NCBI RefSeq assembly: GCF_035994185.1
Contig: NZ_CP108538.1
Coordinates: 2,914,001 to 2,978,000, forward strand
Origin: Streptomyces sp. NBC_01217
GTDB taxonomy: Bacteria; Actinomycetota; Actinomycetes; Streptomycetales; Streptomycetaceae
Length of the DNA stretch: 64,000 nucleotides
Direction: 5' to 3'
Position 1 is the stretch's first letter. Every line of letters starts with the position of its first letter. The translations under genes and the position numbers were made by a program. Of the stretch, positions 14,551 through 22,551 are shown piece by piece. The notes beneath the pieces are model-generated. The model saw only the letters and a list, made by a program, of their open reading frames with translations. It had not been told where the DNA came from and did not search any database.

Positions 14551-17313
14551 TCAGCGGCTGTCGCTGCCCTTCGATTCCGCCGCCGCACGGCCCGCCTCCA
14601 GGCGGGCGACGGGGATGCGGAACGGGGAGCAGGACACGTAGTCCAGACCCGCCTCGTGGAAGAAGTGCACCGACTCCGGGTCGCCGCCGTGCTCGCCGCA
14701 GACACCGAGCTTCAGGTCCGGGCGGGTGGCCCGGCCGGCCGCGACGGCGCTGCGGACCAGCGAGCCGACGCCGTCCTTGTCGATCGTCTCGAACGGCGAC
14801 ACCCCGAAGATGCCCTTCTCCAGGTACGCGGTGAAGAACGAGGCCTCCACGTCGTCGCGGGAGAAGCCCCACACCGTCTGGGTCAGGTCGTTCGTGCCGA
14901 AGGAGAAGAACTGCGCGGCCTCGGCGATCTGACCGGCGGTCAGCGCGGCGCGCGGCAGCTCGATCATCGTGCCGATGGTCAGCTTCAGCGCGGTGCCGGT
15001 GGCGGCCTCGACCTCGGCGATGACCCGGTCGGCCTCCTCGCGGACGATCTCCAGCTCCTGGACCGTGCCGACGAGCGGAATCATGATCTCGGCGCGCGGG
15101 TCGCCCTTGGCGTTCTTGCGGTGCGCGGCCGCCTCGGCGATCGCCCGGACCTGCATCGCGAACAGGCCGGGGATGACCAGACCGAGCCGTACGCCGCGCA
15201 GACCGAGCATCGGGTTCTGCTCGTGCAGCTTGTGCACGGCCTGGAGCAGGCGCAGGTCGTTCTCGTTGGCGTCCTTGCGGGACTCGGCGAGCGCGACACG
15301 CACCGAGAGCTCGGTGATGTCCGGCAGGAACTCGTGCAGCGGCGGGTCGAGCAGCCGTACGGTGACGGGCAGTCCGTCCATCGCCTCGAACAGCTCGATG
15401 AAGTCGGCCTTCTGGAGCGGAAGCAGCGCGGCCAGCGCGGTCTCGCGCTCGGTGTCGGTGTCCGCGAGGATCAGCTTCTCGACCATCTCGCGGCGCTCGC
15501 CGAGGAACATGTGCTCGGTACGGCACAGGCCGATGCCCTGGGCACCGAAGCGGCGGGCCCGCAGCGCGTCCTCGGCGTTGTCGGCGTTGGCCCGCACCCG
15601 CAGCCGGCGCACCCGGTCCGCGTACGCCATGATCCGGTGCACGGCGGCCACCAGTTCGTCGGCGTCGTCGGCGCCCGCGTGCATCCGGCCCTCGAAGTAC
15701 TCGACGACCGGGGACGGCACGACGGGGACCTCACCGAGGTACACCTTGCCGGTGGAGCCGTCGATGGAGACGACGTCGCCCTCCTCGACGACCCGGCCGC
15801 CCACCGTCATCCGGCGGCGCTTGGTGTCGACTTCGAGGTCCTCGGCGCCGCAGACACAGGTCTTGCCCATGCCGCGGGCGACGACGGCGGCGTGCGAGGT
15901 CTTGCCGCCGCGCGAGGTCAGGATGCCCTCGGCCGCGATCATGCCGTCGAGGTCGTCGGGGTTGGTCTCACGGCGGATGAGGATGACCTTCTCGCCGGAC
16001 CGGGACCACTTCACCGCGGTGTACGAGTCGAAGACGGCCTTGCCGACCGCGGCGCCCGGGGAGGCGGCGATGCCGCGGCCCAGCAGCTCGGGCCCCTTCC
16101 CGTCGGCGACTCCCGCGTCGTCGAAGCGCGGGAACATCAGCTGTGCGAGCTGCGCCCCGTTGACCCGCTGGAGCGCCTCGGCCTCGTCGATCAGGCCCTG
16201 GTCGACGAGCTGCGTCGCGATCCGGAAGGCGGCACCGGCGGTGCGCTTGCCGACCCGGGTCTGGAGCATCCACAGCTGGCCGCGCTCGATGGTGAACTCG
16301 ATGTCGCACAGGTCCTTGTAGTGCGTTTCGAGCGTCTTCATGATCTGCATCAGCTGGTCGTACGACTTCTTGTCGATCGACTCCAGCTCGGCGAGCGGCA
16401 CGGTGTTGCGGATACCGGCGACGACGTCCTCGCCCTGCGCGTTCTGCAGGTAGTCGCCGTAGACGCCCTGGTGGCCGCTGGCCGGGTCGCGGGTGAACGC
16501 GACGCCCGTACCGGAGTCGGGGCCGAGGTTCCCGAAGACCATCGAACAGATGTTGACGGCCGTGCCTAGGTCGCCGGGGATGCGCTCCTGGCGGCGGTAG
16601 AGCTTGGCCCGGTCGGTGTTCCACGAGTCGAAGACGGCCTTTATAGCCAGGTCCATCTGCTCGCGCGGGTCCTGCGGGAAGTCACGTCCGGCGTCCCGCG
16701 AGACGATCTTCTTGAACTGCTTGACCAGCTTCTTCAGGTCGGCCGCGTCGAGATCCACGTCGACCGTGACGCCCTTGGCCTCCTTCGCCGCCTCCAGCGC
16801 CTCCTCGAAGAGGTCGCCGTCGACGCCGAGGACGGTCTTGCCGAACATCTGGATGAGGCGGCGGTAGGAGTCCCACGCGAACCGCTCGTCGCCGGCCTGG
16901 GCGGTGAGACCGACCACGGACGCGTCGGAGAGGCCGATGTTGAGAACCGTGTCCATCATGCCGGGCATCGAGAACTTCGCGCCGGAGCGGACCGAGACCA
17001 GCAGCGGGTCGTCCGCCTGGCCGAGCTTCTTGCCCATCCGCGCCTCAAGGGCGTCGAGATGCGCGCTGACCTCGGCCCGCAGCTCCGTCGGCTCCTCGCC
17101 ACTGTCGAGGTAGACCTTGCAGGCCTCGGTGGTGATGGTGAAGCCCGGAGGGACGGGGAGCCCGAGATTGGTCATCTCGGCGAGGTTGGCACCCTTCCCG
17201 CCGAGCAGGTCCTTCAGATCCTTGTTGCCCTCGGTGAAGTCGTAGACGAACTTCTGGCCCTGGGGCTCCCGGGATTCCGGGGTGGGTACGTGGGGATCTT
17301 TGTTTTCCGACAC
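14551..17313 (-). CDS. ppdK: Pyruvate, phosphate dikinase
   Basis: A 920-residue cytosolic enzyme that interconverts pyruvate+ATP+Pi and PEP+AMP+PPi. The N-terminal ATP-grasp part begins FVYDFTEGNKDLKDLLGGKGANLAEM. The swivelling phospho-histidine domain has the motif GGKTSHAAVVARGMGKTCV, and its His carries the phosphate. The C-terminal PEP/pyruvate TIM barrel contains GIGLCRTEHMF, FFSFGTNDLTQT and CGEHGGDP with the catalytic Cys. Length matches the family. GTG 17313 follows GAGGAG; an ATG 34 codons upstream adds a non-conserved tail. It is transcribed alone, with a terminator downstream. Confidence 0.97.
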   Translation of the reverse strand: MSENKDPHVPTPESREPQGQKFVYDFTEGNKDLKDLLGGKGANLAEMTNLGLPVPPGFTITTEACKVYLDSGEEPTELRAEVSAHLDALEARMGKKLGQADDPLLVSVRSGAKFSMPGMMDTVLNIGLSDASVVGLTAQAGDERFAWDSYRRLIQMFGKTVLGVDGDLFEEALEAAKEAKGVTVDVDLDAADLKKLVKQFKKIVSRDAGRDFPQDPREQMDLAIKAVFDSWNTDRAKLYRRQERIPGDLGTAVNICSMVFGNLGPDSGTGVAFTRDPASGHQGVYGDYLQNAQGEDVVAGIRNTVPLAELESIDKKSYDQLMQIMKTLETHYKDLCDIEFTIERGQLWMLQTRVGKRTAGAAFRIATQLVDQGLIDEAEALQRVNGAQLAQLMFPRFDDAGVADGKGPELLGRGIAASPGAAVGKAVFDSYTAVKWSRSGEKVILIRRETNPDDLDGMIAAEGILTSRGGKTSHAAVVARGMGKTCVCGAEDLEVDTKRRRMTVGGRVVEEGDVVSIDGSTGKVYLGEVPVVPSPVVEYFEGRMHAGADDADELVAAVHRIMAYADRVRRLRVRANADNAEDALRARRFGAQGIGLCRTEHMFLGERREMVEKLILADTDTERETALAALLPLQKADFIELFEAMDGLPVTVRLLDPPLHEFLPDITELSVRVALAESRKDANENDLRLLQAVHKLHEQNPMLGLRGVRLGLVIPGLFAMQVRAIAEAAAHRKNAKGDPRAEIMIPLVGTVQELEIVREEADRVIAEVEAATGTALKLTIGTMIELPRAALTAGQIAEAAQFFSFGTNDLTQTVWGFSRDDVEASFFTAYLEKGIFGVSPFETIDKDGVGSLVRSAVAAGRATRPDLKLGVCGEHGGDPESVHFFHEAGLDYVSCSPFRIPVARLEAGRAAAESKGSDSR

Positions 17314-17616
17314 GGGTCTCGACTCCTCGAGGACGCGGTGGCTGCCCTGACGGCGAGGAACATACCCAGATCGAAGGTGTCTGGGTACGTCCACTTGCGC
17401 GTCATGAGGCCTCAACCACCCATCCGCCAGCAGATCGAAAGTGACACGGCCTGTCCCTCGAACGAGGGAGTATCTTCACTTCTTGAATGAATAAATACTC
17501 ACCGCGATCAGATTCCCTCGATCCGGTCACTCAGCGCACAGGGAGCGTCGATCGATCAAAATGGAGTCGCCTGGCACCGAGTGCCATCCTTTGAGAAGTG
17601 CAGTCCCGAAAATTGT

Positions 17617-17840
17617 GCTCATCTGAGCGTCTAGGCTCTCAGGGTGGCGAGAATCACTCTACGATCGGCGCTCAGATGTCACCATCCGGACCGGCGAAGG
17701 GCGGCCGATCGTCACCCGTTGATCACCTGGTCGCAGCCGAACGTGAGCGAATGGGGTGCGCGACACCCGATGTGGGCGCACAGAGGCTCCCTCTTGGCCG
17801 AATATCGACGAACCCGGCTGGATATATCGCTCAGATGAGC
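17617..17840. repeat. Three related GCTCANNTGAGC sites in 220 nt
   Basis: GCTCATCTGAGC occurs at 17617-17628 and GCTCAGATGAGC at 17829-17840; both are 5-bp-arm palindromes with a 2-nt centre. A partial copy, GCTCAGATG, lies at 17670-17678. Such repeated dyads usually mark binding sites of one regulator. None is identified here. Confidence 0.5.
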
Positions 17841-17852
17841 GAGGTAACGGAA

Positions 17853-17885
17853 GAGGCACGCGGTGCCTGTGACGCCGCGTGCCTC
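17853..17885 (-). terminator. Hairpin downstream of dusB
   Basis: GAGGCACGCGG pairs with CCGCGTGCCTC (11 bp) across an 11-nt loop, 27 nt beyond the dusB stop. It has the position and stability of a terminator. Confidence 0.6.
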
Positions 17886-17911
17886 CGGAAGAGCCCGCGC
17901 AGGGCCCGCGC

Positions 17912-19060
17912 TCAGCCGCCCGAGGTGTCCAGCTCCGCGTCCGCGCTCACGCCCGCGCAGTCGTACGGGTCCTTCAGCCAGCCGTCCGGCAGGACCACCC
18001 GGTTGTTGCCCGAGGTGCGCCCCCGCGGCCCGTCCGCGCCGTCCGGCCACGGCTGGTCCAGGTCCAGCTCCCGCAGCTGCCCGCCCAGCTCCTGAAGCGA
18101 CGAGGTGACCGCCAGCTTCTTGCGCATCTCGGAGCCGACCGAGAAGCCCTTGAGGTACCAGGCGACGTGCTTGCGGAAGTCGATCACGCCACGGGTCTCG
18201 TCGCCGATCCACTCCCCCAGCAGCGTCGCGTGGCGCACCATGACGTCGGCGACCTCGCGCAGGCCCGGCGCACGCCTCGTCCCCGTACCCTCGAACGCGC
18301 TCACCAGGTCGCCGAAGAGCCACGGGCGGCCCAGGCAGCCGCGGCCCACGACCACGCCGTCGCAGCCGGTCTCGCGCATCATCCGCAGGGCGTCGTCCGC
18401 GCACCAGATGTCGCCGTTGCCGAGGACGGGGATCTCCGGGACGTGCTCCTTGAGGCGGGCGATCGCGTCCCAGTCGGCGGTACCGCCGTAGTGCTGGGCG
18501 GCGGTCCTGCCGTGCAGGGCGACGGCCGTGACGCCCTCCTCGACCGCTATCCGGCCCGCGTCGAGATACGTGGTGTGGTCGTCGTCGATGCCCTTGCGCA
18601 TCTTGATGGTGACCGGCAGATCGCCCGCGTTGGAGACCGCCTGATTGAGGATCGCCCGCAGCAGGGGCCGCTTGTACGGGAGCGCCGAGCCGCCGCCCTT
18701 GCGGGTCACCTTGGGGACCGGGCAGCCGAAGTTCAGATCGATGTGGTCGGCGAGGTTCTCGTCGACGATCATGCGGACGGCCTTGCCGACGGTGACCGGG
18801 TCCACTCCGTACAGCTGGATCGAGCGCGGGGTCTCGCTCGCGTCGAAGTGGATGAGCTGCATGGTCTTCTCGTTGCGCTCGACCAGCGCCCGCGTGGTGA
18901 TCATCTCGCTGACGAACAGCCCCTTGCCGCCGGAGAACCCCCGGCACAGGGTGCGGAACGGGGCGTTGGTGATGCCGGCCATGGGGGCGAGCACCACCGG
19001 TGGCTGCACCGTGTGGGGGCCGATCCGGAGCAGCGGGGGCGCGGGGGCGAGCGTGGTCAT
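17912..19060 (-). CDS. dusB: tRNA-dihydrouridine synthase (DusB type)
   Basis: A 382-residue FMN enzyme that reduces uridine to dihydrouridine in the tRNA D-loop using NADPH. The TIM barrel begins PVVLAPMAGITNAPFR and contains QLYGVDP, DLNFGCPVPKV with the conserved catalytic Cys of the Dus family, KMRKG, ALHGRTA, GNGDIW and VVVGRGCLGRPW for FMN phosphate. A C-terminal helical tRNA-binding domain includes RKHVAWYLKGF. ATG 19060 is preceded by GACAAT at 6 nt, consistent with a leaderless mRNA. It is divergent from the MFS efflux gene. Confidence 0.95.
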   Translation of the reverse strand: MTTLAPAPPLLRIGPHTVQPPVVLAPMAGITNAPFRTLCRGFSGGKGLFVSEMITTRALVERNEKTMQLIHFDASETPRSIQLYGVDPVTVGKAVRMIVDENLADHIDLNFGCPVPKVTRKGGGSALPYKRPLLRAILNQAVSNAGDLPVTIKMRKGIDDDHTTYLDAGRIAVEEGVTAVALHGRTAAQHYGGTADWDAIARLKEHVPEIPVLGNGDIWCADDALRMMRETGCDGVVVGRGCLGRPWLFGDLVSAFEGTGTRRAPGLREVADVMVRHATLLGEWIGDETRGVIDFRKHVAWYLKGFSVGSEMRKKLAVTSSLQELGGQLRELDLDQPWPDGADGPRGRTSGNNRVVLPDGWLKDPYDCAGVSADAELDTSGG

Positions 19061-19130
19061 TGCTCCATTGTCGCGTACGCAGCGGTGCGGCCCGACGGCG
19101 GAGTTTGTTAGTTAGCCGTACTATCCATGT

Positions 19131-20612
19131 ATGTACGACCTGAGCCACCGCCGACGGCAGCTGGTGCTCGCGATCTGCTGCATGAGCCTGCTGATCGTCA
19201 GCCTCGACAACACCGTCCTCAACGTCGCCCTCCCCTCCATGCAGAAAGAACTGCACGCCACCGTCGCGGGCATGCAGTGGACGATCGACGCCTACACCCT
19301 CGTCCTCGCCTCGCTGCTGATGCTCGCGGGCTCCACCGCCGACCGGATCGGGCGCCGGAAGATCTTCAAGATCGGGCTCGTCCTCTTCACCCTCGGCTCG
19401 GTGCTCTGTTCCCTGGCGCCGAACCTGGAATCGCTGGTGGCGTTCCGCATGGTGCAGGCGGTGGGCGGCTCGATGCTCAACCCCGTCGCGATGTCGATCA
19501 TCACCAATGTCTTCACCGACCCGCGTGAGCGGGCCCGGGCCATCGGGGTGTGGGGCGCTGTCGTCGGCATCTCCATGGCGGCGGGACCGGTGGTCGGCGG
19601 GCTGCTGGTGGACTCGGTCGGCTGGCGGTCCATCTTCTGGATCAATCTTCCCGTCGGTGTCCTCGCGCTGCTGCTCACCTGGCGGTACGTCCCCGAGTCC
19701 CGCGCCCCCAGGCCGCGTCGCCCCGATCCGGTGGGGCAGCTGCTGGTGATCGGGCTGCTCGGTTCGCTGACGTACGCGATCATCGAAGCGCCCTCGGCGG
19801 GCTGGGCCTCACCGCGCATCCTGGTGTTCGTCGCGCTCGCCGTGTGCTCGCTCGTCGGGCTGCTGCTGTACGAGCCCCGGCGCGCCGAGCCCCTGATCGA
19901 TCTGCGGTTCTTCCGCAGCGCCCCGTTCAGCGGTGCCACCGTCATCGCGGTCAGCGCCTTCGCCGCGCTGAGTGGCTTCCTCTTCCTCAACACGCTGTAT
20001 CTGCAGAACGTGCGCGGTCTGAACGCGCTGCACGCCGGTCTGTACATGCTGCCGATGGCGGCCCTGACCTTTGTCTGCGCACCGCTGTCGGGGCGGCTCG
20101 TCGGCAGCCGGGGGCCGCGGCTGCCGTTGCTGGTGGCGGGCCTGGCCATAACGGCGTGCGGGGTGCTGTTCGCCGCGTTCGACGCGGAGACGGACACCGT
20201 CCTGCTGTTCACCGGCTATGTGCTGTTCGGCCTCGGCTTCGGCATGGTCAACGCGCCGATCACCAATACGGCCGTGTCCGGGATGCCGCGCGCGCAGGCC
20301 GGTGTGGCAGCGGCGATCGCCTCGACCAGCCGGCAGACCGGCGGGACGCTCGGGGTCGCCGTGATCGGGGCGGTGCTGGCGGCGGGCGTGGCCGGTACCG
20401 GGTCGCCGCGCGGCGCCTCGTACGCGGCCGCGTTCGTGGACGCGAGCAAGCCCGCCTGGTGGATCCTCGCCGGGTGCGGGCTGTGCGTCCTGGTGGTGGG
20501 GGCACTGACCAGCGGGCCGTGGGCGCGCGGGACCGCGCGCCGTACCGCGGAGCGGCTGGAGGCGGCGGGTGCCCCGGCCGGGGATCAGGCGTCGGCGGGA
20601 TCCAGGGCCTGA
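19131..20612 (+). CDS. MFS drug-efflux transporter, 14-TM (DHA2/EmrB-QacA) type
   Basis: A 493-residue integral membrane proton antiporter likely to export drugs or toxic metabolites. It has about 14 hydrophobic helices. Motifs include LDNTVLNVALPSMQ in helix 1, ADRIGRRK in the loop 2-3 and GPVVGGLLVDSVGWRSIFWINLPVG in helices 5-6 (the antiporter motif C region). A TACTAT box lies 6 nt before the ATG with no Shine-Dalgarno, so translation is probably leaderless. A weak dyad overlaps the promoter (around 19108-19124) and may bind a TetR-type repressor, but no repressor gene is adjacent. Confidence 0.9.
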   Translation: MYDLSHRRRQLVLAICCMSLLIVSLDNTVLNVALPSMQKELHATVAGMQWTIDAYTLVLASLLMLAGSTADRIGRRKIFKIGLVLFTLGSVLCSLAPNLESLVAFRMVQAVGGSMLNPVAMSIITNVFTDPRERARAIGVWGAVVGISMAAGPVVGGLLVDSVGWRSIFWINLPVGVLALLLTWRYVPESRAPRPRRPDPVGQLLVIGLLGSLTYAIIEAPSAGWASPRILVFVALAVCSLVGLLLYEPRRAEPLIDLRFFRSAPFSGATVIAVSAFAALSGFLFLNTLYLQNVRGLNALHAGLYMLPMAALTFVCAPLSGRLVGSRGPRLPLLVAGLAITACGVLFAAFDAETDTVLLFTGYVLFGLGFGMVNAPITNTAVSGMPRAQAGVAAAIASTSRQTGGTLGVAVIGAVLAAGVAGTGSPRGASYAAAFVDASKPAWWILAGCGLCVLVVGALTSGPWARGTARRTAERLEAAGAPAGDQASAGSRA

Positions 20613-20930
20613 AGGCGCCGCAGCCGCTGCCTGGTCTCCTCGTCGGCGGGGGCGTACGTCACCATGCGCGGCCCGGAGGACGGGCCGAGCCACAGGTCGG
20701 TGTGGTCGAGGCGGAGCAGTCCGACATGGGCGTTGCGGAAGATCTTCGTCCGGCCGCCGGGGCCCACCACCTCGTGCCGCGCCCAGATCTCCCGGAATTC
20801 CGGCGAGGCTGCCTCCAGCCGCCGCAGGAGTGCCTTCCAGGCGGGCTCGGCCAGATGCTCGGCCATCGCGCGGCGGAATTTGGCGGCCATCACCCGGTTC
20901 ATCTCGGGGAGCCTGCTGTGGCTGAACTCG
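20585..20930 (-). pseudogene. Truncated XRE/MmyB-type regulator (C-terminal domain only)
   Basis: About 110 residues from LPEMNRVMAAKFRRAMAEH to the stop match the MmyB-like ligand-binding domain of actinobacterial helix-turn-helix regulators: SPEFREIWARHEV, KIFRNAHVGLLRLDH, GPRMVTYAPADEETRQRL. The N-terminal XRE DNA-binding half is absent. Upstream the frame runs into the inverse strand of an MFS remnant and then the insertion sequence, so no start for a functional regulator exists. It overlaps the 3' end of the intact MFS gene by 28 nt in convergent orientation. Confidence 0.75.
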
Positions 20931-20990
20931 CTGCGACGCGGTCTGGCGCTGGTGGTACCGATCTCGATCGGCTTCGGCGGCTTCATGTTC
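20931..20990 (+). pseudogene. MFS transporter remnant, piece left of the insertion sequence
   Basis: The codons read LRRGLALVVPISIGFGGFMF, a transmembrane helix of a 14-TM MFS permease. It is cut off on the left by the junction with the MmyB remnant and on the right by the TnpB element. Joined directly to the piece at 22552 the frame continues as …GFGGFMF-SMIAVALQQGLKLGP, a normal MFS sequence. Confidence 0.7.
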
Positions 20991-20999
20991 TTGACTGCT

Positions 21000-21060
21000 C
21001 CCCTCCCCGGGGAGGGGATTCGATTCCCCGCCCTCCGCAGGACCTGCGGGGATTCACAAC
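21000..21060 (-). ncRNA. Predicted omega-RNA (reRNA) scaffold at the IS right end
   Basis: Just beyond the tnpB stop, read on the minus strand, come CCGCAGG-T-CCTGCGG, then GGGGAATCGAATCCCC, then the perfect palindrome CCCCTCCCCGGGGAGGGG, ending in CAGTCAA at the element boundary. In characterised TnpB systems the guide RNA spans the tnpB 3' end and this right end, with the guide taken from flanking DNA. Here the guide would begin GAACATGAAGCCGCC. The RNA is inferred from structure and position. Confidence 0.5.
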
Positions 21061-22266
21061 TCACGCTGCCTCTTGTCCCGGCGGGGCAGGAGGTCTTCTG
21101 CGATCAGCGCTGTCCGGGTTCAGACCCACCCGGGTAAGCATGACGCGTGCGGAGTTCTTGTCCCGGGGAGACGTGGTTCCGCAGGCGGTGCAGGTGTAGG
21201 TGCGTTCACCCAGCGGCAGTGCGTGCTTGGCTCTCGCTCCGCAGTGCGCGCAGTCCATGGTGGTGTACGCGGGGTGGACGAGACGGATGTCCCGTCCGTG
21301 CTTACGGCCCATCTCGATCAGGGCAGCCTTCGTCGCGCCGATGGCGGCGTCGGCGGCTTTGCGAGCCATGGTCGTCCTGGCGAGGAACTTCGGCCTGAAG
21401 TCCTCGACGGCCAGGGCGTCGTGGTCGGTTACGGCCTTCTTGGCCCACTTGCGGCCGTAGTCCTGGCGTTGCCGGGCGACCTTTTTGTGAAGTTTCGCAA
21501 CCTGCCTGCGCGCTGTCCGGTAGCCCCTGGAAGGCCTCTGCTCGCGCCTCGGTTTCCGGCGGGCCATCTGCCGCTGGCAGCGTGCCAGCTTCACGGCGGC
21601 CTTCTTCCCGAACTCCGCGTGCGGGAGGTCGTGCTGGTCGCTGGTGGTGGTCGCGGTCTCTTTGACGCCCCAGTCGATGCCGAGGACGTTGCCGGTCTCC
21701 GAAAGGGGCTGAGTCCGGGTGGGGACGACGAACGAGGCGTACCAGTGGCCGAGGGAGTCCTGGTAGACGCGGACGCTGGTCGGGTCGGCACGCAGATCTC
21801 GGGACCCAACGACGGTCAGGGTGATGCCGCCCGACAGGTGCAGGCGGCCGTCCTTCAACCGGAAGCCGCGCCGGGAGTAGTTCAGCGTCGGGAGGGCTTC
21901 GTCCTTCTTCTTGAAGTGGGGCATCCCTGCGCGGCGCTGCGTGGGTAGGCGTTCCTTGATGTCCTGGAGTGCCTTCGCGCGGGACTTCCCGAAGTCGCGG
22001 ATGGTCTGCTGCTGCGGGACCGAGGACCGCCTGCCGAGCCAGGCATGTTCGGTGCGCCAGCCGGTGAGCTTCTTGTCGAGGCCGGCGGGGCCGCACTTCT
22101 CTCGGGCCCTGGATGCGGTCCTGGATGCCTCGACGCACATGTTCCAGACCCACCGGCAGCAGTCCCACTCCCTGAGGAGGAGGGCGAGCGCGTTGGACGA
22201 CACGCGAAGGCGGTACGTGTACCGGGCGCTCCCGGCTTCGCCCTCGCACTTATTCGATGTCGCCAT
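21061..22266 (-). CDS. tnpB: RNA-guided endonuclease TnpB
   Basis: A 401-residue TnpB, the RuvC-type nuclease that uses an omega-RNA to cut DNA next to a short motif and helps its element persist. The catalytic triad appears intact: Asp198 in GIDWGVKET, Glu288 in AVEDFRPKF and Asp369 in PRDKNSARV. The zinc finger has Cys339, Cys342, Cys359 and Cys362 (CAHCG…CTACG). HPAYTTMDC precedes it as usual. The N-terminal wedge domain is basic. Length is normal and there are no frameshifts, so it looks active. It is transcribed divergently from the Arc-type gene. Confidence 0.93.
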   Translation of the reverse strand: MATSNKCEGEAGSARYTYRLRVSSNALALLLREWDCCRWVWNMCVEASRTASRAREKCGPAGLDKKLTGWRTEHAWLGRRSSVPQQQTIRDFGKSRAKALQDIKERLPTQRRAGMPHFKKKDEALPTLNYSRRGFRLKDGRLHLSGGITLTVVGSRDLRADPTSVRVYQDSLGHWYASFVVPTRTQPLSETGNVLGIDWGVKETATTTSDQHDLPHAEFGKKAAVKLARCQRQMARRKPRREQRPSRGYRTARRQVAKLHKKVARQRQDYGRKWAKKAVTDHDALAVEDFRPKFLARTTMARKAADAAIGATKAALIEMGRKHGRDIRLVHPAYTTMDCAHCGARAKHALPLGERTYTCTACGTTSPRDKNSARVMLTRVGLNPDSADRRRPPAPPGQEAA

Positions 22267-22316
22267 GGTGTCAATCCAACATTAACTGTCCGAAGTTTTG
22301 CAACTACGCTGAGGTC

Positions 22317-22487
22317 ATGCACGAGAAGCGCTTCACCCTCCGCCTCCCCGACGACCTCCATGCCCGTCTCACCGAGCACGCACGCATCGACCGACGGTCC
22401 CTCAACTCGGAAATCGTCCACCTCCTGGAGGTCACCCTCAGTACTCCCCAGGGAAGCGCCGGTTCGTCCGGCAGTGAATCGGCTTAA
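22317..22487 (+). CDS. Arc-family ribbon-helix-helix DNA-binding protein inside the IS
   Basis: A 56-residue protein, EKRFTLRLPDDLHARLTEHARIDRRSLNSEIVHLLE, in which a beta strand (FTLRLP) and two helices form the classic Arc/CopG ribbon-helix-helix. Such proteins dimerise and repress their own promoters. It lies inside the insertion sequence, head-to-head with tnpB over a 50-nt spacer, so it probably represses tnpB and itself. A TACGCT box lies 6 nt before the ATG, suggesting a leaderless mRNA. A role in transposition or omega-RNA control is conjecture. Confidence 0.8.
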   Translation: MHEKRFTLRLPDDLHARLTEHARIDRRSLNSEIVHLLEVTLSTPQGSAGSSGSESA

Positions 22488-22551
22488 CCTGCCCCGCCAC
22501 GCGGGAAACCGCATTCCCCCGCCGTAGAGGACAGGGCACCTTCCCAGGCCG

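Larger units (their letters stand above)
17314..17911. other. 600-nt intergenic region carrying the ppdK promoter and repeated palindromes
   Basis: No gene is supported here. The stretch contains the palindrome TCCCTCGAACGAGGGA (17454-17469), an AT-rich patch near 17470-17500 suitable for a ppdK promoter, a small hairpin TGGCAC-CGA-GTGCCA (17572-17586), three related GCTCA..TGAGC sites and a terminator-like hairpin downstream of dusB. Its length and density of dyads suggest complex regulation of ppdK or an unannotated RNA. Confidence 0.6.
20991..22551 (-). mobile_element. IS605/IS1341-type insertion sequence with tnpB and an Arc-type gene
   Basis: A ~1,560-bp element with no transposase tnpA. 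It carries tnpB (minus) and a divergent small Arc/RHH gene (plus). Removing it rejoins an MFS reading frame exactly, which fixes the ends to within one nucleotide (20990/20991 and 22550/22551). The minus-strand flank next to the left end is ATTGA(C), a plausible target/TAM motif, and there is no target duplication, as expected for this family. The right end beside tnpB contains nested hairpins. The left end has GCGG-GAAA-CCGC (22501-22512). Confidence 0.8.

Noticed and set aside
14135..14641. Plus-strand frame covering the tandem 18-mers (SLRIEQSLRIER)
   Set aside because: It crosses the ppdK terminator and the ppdK 3' end, lacks a ribosome site and has no family resemblance; the repeat peptide simply reflects the DNA repeat.
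21014..21029. T-arm-like sequence GGGGATTCGATTCCCC suggesting a tRNA
   Set aside because: The loop and stem lengths do not match a T arm, no acceptor, D or anticodon arm can be built around it, and it lies in the insertion-sequence right end where such hairpins are expected.
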